Below are positions 6,702 to 8,403 of a stretch of DNA of 8,403 nt, piece by piece. Origin of the DNA: Rhodoferax sp. (GTDB lineage Bacteria > Pseudomonadota > Gammaproteobacteria > Burkholderiales > Burkholderiaceae_C). Where the stretch lies: NCBI GenBank assembly GCA_021737905.1, contig JAIPDA010000095.1:1-8403 (forward strand), in the 5' to 3' direction. The position numbers were made by a program, and so were the translations under genes. Positions within the stretch are counted from its first letter, which is position 1; the number at the start of each line of letters is the position of its first letter. Below the pieces are notes generated by a model. That model worked only from the letters and a program-made list of their open reading frames with translations, searched no databases and had not been told where the DNA came from.

Positions 6702-6725
6702 GTGTAGTATTTGCAACATAAAAAT
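6697..6725 (+). promoter_or_regulatory. weak candidate promoter for hnr
   Basis: TTCAAG (6697-6702), 17 bp, then AAAAAT (6720-6725). Each hexamer matches consensus only partly (about 3/6 and 4/6). It is listed because its geometry mirrors the fpr promoter: operator 2 occupies the spacer and the two -35 elements overlap back to back. The transcript would start near 6732, about 40 nt before the hnr ATG. An activator or alternative start is possible. Confidence 0.3.
6703..6718. promoter_or_regulatory. candidate TetR operator 2
   Basis: TGTAGT-ATTT-GCAACA repeats operator 1 at a distance of 22 bp, about two helical turns, so proteins on both sites would lie on the same DNA face. It lies on the hnr side of the fpr -35. 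Only three of 17 positions differ between the copies. Confidence 0.5.
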
Positions 6726-6773
6726 TATTCACAGCCTGAACAGCCCCGGTGCTGACAGGACGAGGCAGTCAAG

Positions 6774-8381
6774 ATGACCGAGCATACAAAAACCGACGGG
6801 CTACCAGGCATGGACAACCCGGCACCGGACCCGGCCGAAGGCCGCGCCGAGCGTGCCGGCACGCCGAAAATTGCCTGCAACGCTTGCCCGGTGCTGTGTC
6901 AAATTTCCGAAGGCCGGAGCGGAGCCTGTGACCGTTATGCCAACCAGGCCGGCACACTGGTGCGCGTAGACCCGGTGATTTTGTTGCACCGATCCCTGAG
7001 TACGCCGGACGCCATGCTGGTGCCCTTTGCGCCGCGCGCTGCCGCTGACAACACGGCCTCAGTAGGCCACGCGGCAGAGGCCGGCTGGCCTGATGATCTG
7101 ATGCTGCGCAACGAGGTTTTCATCACCGGCGTCGGCTCGTCCACCACCTACCCCGACTACAAACCAGCGCCCTTTATTGTGTCCTCGCAGGCGGGCGGAG
7201 TGGACATGGTCACGGTGGTGACCGAAGGCATTTTCAGCTACTGCAGTTTGAAAGTGAAGATCGACACCGACCGCTTTCTCGGCCCCGAACAAGCCAATAT
7301 CCGTTGCAAGGGCGAGGTGGTCGGCCATGTCACGACAGCCGAATACGGCTCGCAAATGCTGTCGCTGGGCGGCGTGCATCACCTGACCGGCGGCAGCAAA
7401 AAAGAAGGCCGCATCACCGTTGAAATGATGGCTGCGCTGGGCAACAAAAAAGCGGTGGAGCTGACGATTGACGGCGGCGCTCAAATCCTGATCCAGGCCG
7501 GCAAAGCGCCTGTCGTCAACGGCGTCGAAGAGGCTCGCATGCGCGTGGGCTGCGGCTCGGCCACCGTGGGTATTTTTGCCATGCAATTTGAAGGCAAAGT
7601 GGACGAGGTGGTGGTGGTGGACGATCACATCACCGGCGTGTTGACCGAGCACCAGGCGGGCCGCTGCCTGGACATGCGGGCCTCCGGCATCCGCATGAGC
7701 GGGCGCAAGTCAACGCCGGGGCGCTACTTTCAGGTGGCCAACCCGGGCACCGGCTGGGGCGGCACAGACATCGCTGATCCACTGTCCATCATCGAGGGTT
7801 GGAACCCGGCTGTGGCCTGGCCCGGCTTGCGCCTGCTCATGGTGTCCACCACCGGCGAGCACGCCGGCTGGTACGTGCTGGACGAGGCGCTGAACCCCAT
7901 TGAGCAGGCCATGCCGCCGGAGGTTCGCAGCATCGTTGAGCGCATCGGTGAAAACTGCGAGCCATCGATGACGACCGTGCTCTTTCTGGGCGGTGCCGGT
8001 GGCAGCTTGCGTGCCGGCGTCACCGACAACCCGGTCTTGCTGACCCGGGCCATCAAGCAGGCGCTGGTCAATGTCACCAGCGGTGGCGCGCCGGTCTATG
8101 TCTGGCCGGGCGGCGGCATCACCTACATGGTGGACGTCACGCGCATGCCCGACAACAGCTTTGGCACGGTACCCACACCGGCCATCGTGGCACCGATCGA
8201 GTTCAGCATGAAACTGGCCGATTACCTGCGCCTGGGCGGCCACATGGACCATGTGCGCACACTGGAAGACACCTTGCGGCACGGCGCCTGGCACAACGAA
8301 GGTGCACCGCTGGCCCGCCGCTGGGAGCCGCTGGCCGCGGTCAACCCCTGGCCCCTGGCGCACGTACCTCTGCAGAGTTGA
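6774..8381 (+). CDS. hnr: 6-hydroxynicotinate reductase-family Fe-S protein
   Basis: A 535-residue protein that I recognise as the family annotated 6-hydroxynicotinate reductase. In E. barkeri, Hnr uses reduced ferredoxin to reduce the pyridine ring of 6-hydroxynicotinate to 1,4,5,6-tetrahydro-6-oxonicotinate. After a Pro/Asp-rich tail, Cys35, Cys38, Cys42 and Cys52 form C-X2-C-X3-C-X9-C (CNACPVLC...GACDRY), a likely Fe-S ligand set. Other cysteines are 157, 178, 260, 298 and 395. Glycine-rich segments GCGSATVGIF (259-268), NPGTGWGGTD (323-332), FLGGAGGSLRAG (404-415) and VWPGGGITYMVD (443-454) are probable cofactor or substrate loops. No signal peptide or membrane segment is seen. The ATG at 6774 has GAGG 8 nt upstream; Met13 is an alternative. 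The enamidase homologue in the divergent operon supports the function. Relatives could act on other N-heteroaromatics, so substrate is inferred. Confidence 0.82.
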   Translation: MTEHTKTDGLPGMDNPAPDPAEGRAERAGTPKIACNACPVLCQISEGRSGACDRYANQAGTLVRVDPVILLHRSLSTPDAMLVPFAPRAAADNTASVGHAAEAGWPDDLMLRNEVFITGVGSSTTYPDYKPAPFIVSSQAGGVDMVTVVTEGIFSYCSLKVKIDTDRFLGPEQANIRCKGEVVGHVTTAEYGSQMLSLGGVHHLTGGSKKEGRITVEMMAALGNKKAVELTIDGGAQILIQAGKAPVVNGVEEARMRVGCGSATVGIFAMQFEGKVDEVVVVDDHITGVLTEHQAGRCLDMRASGIRMSGRKSTPGRYFQVANPGTGWGGTDIADPLSIIEGWNPAVAWPGLRLLMVSTTGEHAGWYVLDEALNPIEQAMPPEVRSIVERIGENCEPSMTTVLFLGGAGGSLRAGVTDNPVLLTRAIKQALVNVTSGGAPVYVWPGGGITYMVDVTRMPDNSFGTVPTPAIVAPIEFSMKLADYLRLGGHMDHVRTLEDTLRHGAWHNEGAPLARRWEPLAAVNPWPLAHVPLQS

Positions 8382-8384
8382 AAG

Positions 8385-8403
8385 ATGCAGGCCCAACGCA
8401 AGC
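8385..8403 (+). CDS. 5' end of a further gene, truncated by the window
   Basis: An ATG 3 bp after the hnr stop opens a frame reading MQAQRK before the window ends; GAAAG overlapping the hnr stop could serve as a weak ribosome site. The tight spacing suggests co-transcription and translational coupling with hnr. Six residues cannot identify a family. From memory, genes next to hnr homologues in Burkholderiales are often UPF0280 proteins, whose fold is related to ApbE flavin transferases, and the basic MQA-type start would fit, but this is a guess. Confidence 0.45.

Larger units (their letters stand above)
6566..6773. promoter_or_regulatory. divergent hnr/fpr control region
   Basis: This 208-bp gap separates the divergent starts of fpr and hnr. 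The half next to fpr (6566-6660) would be a roughly 100-nt untranslated leader with no convincing structure. The half next to hnr (6661-6730) is distinctly AT-richer than the surrounding coding DNA and holds the promoters and repeated palindromes listed separately. Confidence 0.75.

Noticed and set aside
7059..7652. Antisense frame opposite hnr
   Set aside because: It is opposite conserved Hnr sequence, rich in His/Ala/Gly with no domain or start signal.

Overview
The window has high GC, long-helix periplasmic proteins typical of Gram-negative bacteria, and gene sequences resembling Burkholderiales, most likely Comamonadaceae (Polaromonas/Rhodoferax-like). That placement rests on recall of protein families, not on a search. 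It splits into a left, chromosome-core half and a right, catabolic half.

Left half (about 1-3793): a DUF6279-type lipoprotein gene (+); an inverted pair of REP-like palindromes (975-1081) between convergent genes; 5-formyltetrahydrofolate cyclo-ligase (-); and, only 9 bp away and divergent, a Slt70-type soluble lytic murein transglycosylase (+).

Right half (3801-8403): a divergently organised catabolic locus. On the minus strand, in transcription order, lie a subclass I ferredoxin/flavodoxin-NADP+ reductase (fpr), a TetR-family regulator and an enamidase-like amidohydrolase (ena). On the plus strand lies a 535-residue Fe-S protein of the 6-hydroxynicotinate reductase family (hnr), followed after 3 bp by the first codons of another gene cut by the window end. 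Hnr and Ena are consecutive enzymes of the reductive nicotinate pathway known from Eubacterium barkeri: 6-hydroxynicotinate is reduced to 1,4,5,6-tetrahydro-6-oxonicotinate, which is then hydrolysed to 2-formylglutarate and ammonium. Fpr is a plausible local electron supplier (NADPH to ferredoxin or directly to Hnr). The window therefore suggests a reductive N-heteroaromatic ring-opening module in a proteobacterium, distinct from the oxidative 2,5-dihydroxypyridine route usual in aerobic nicotinate degraders. The actual substrate is not proven.

The 208-bp hnr/fpr intergenic region (6566-6773) carries readable regulatory architecture: a good sigma70-type promoter for fpr-tetR-ena (TTGAAT-17-TACAAT on the minus strand), a weaker back-to-back candidate promoter for hnr, and two copies of an imperfect palindrome (TGTAGC/T-N4-GCAACA) exactly 22 bp apart, each lying in a promoter spacer. 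These are the best candidates for operators of the TetR protein encoded in the same locus. No RNA genes, CRISPR arrays, insertion sequences or origins were seen.
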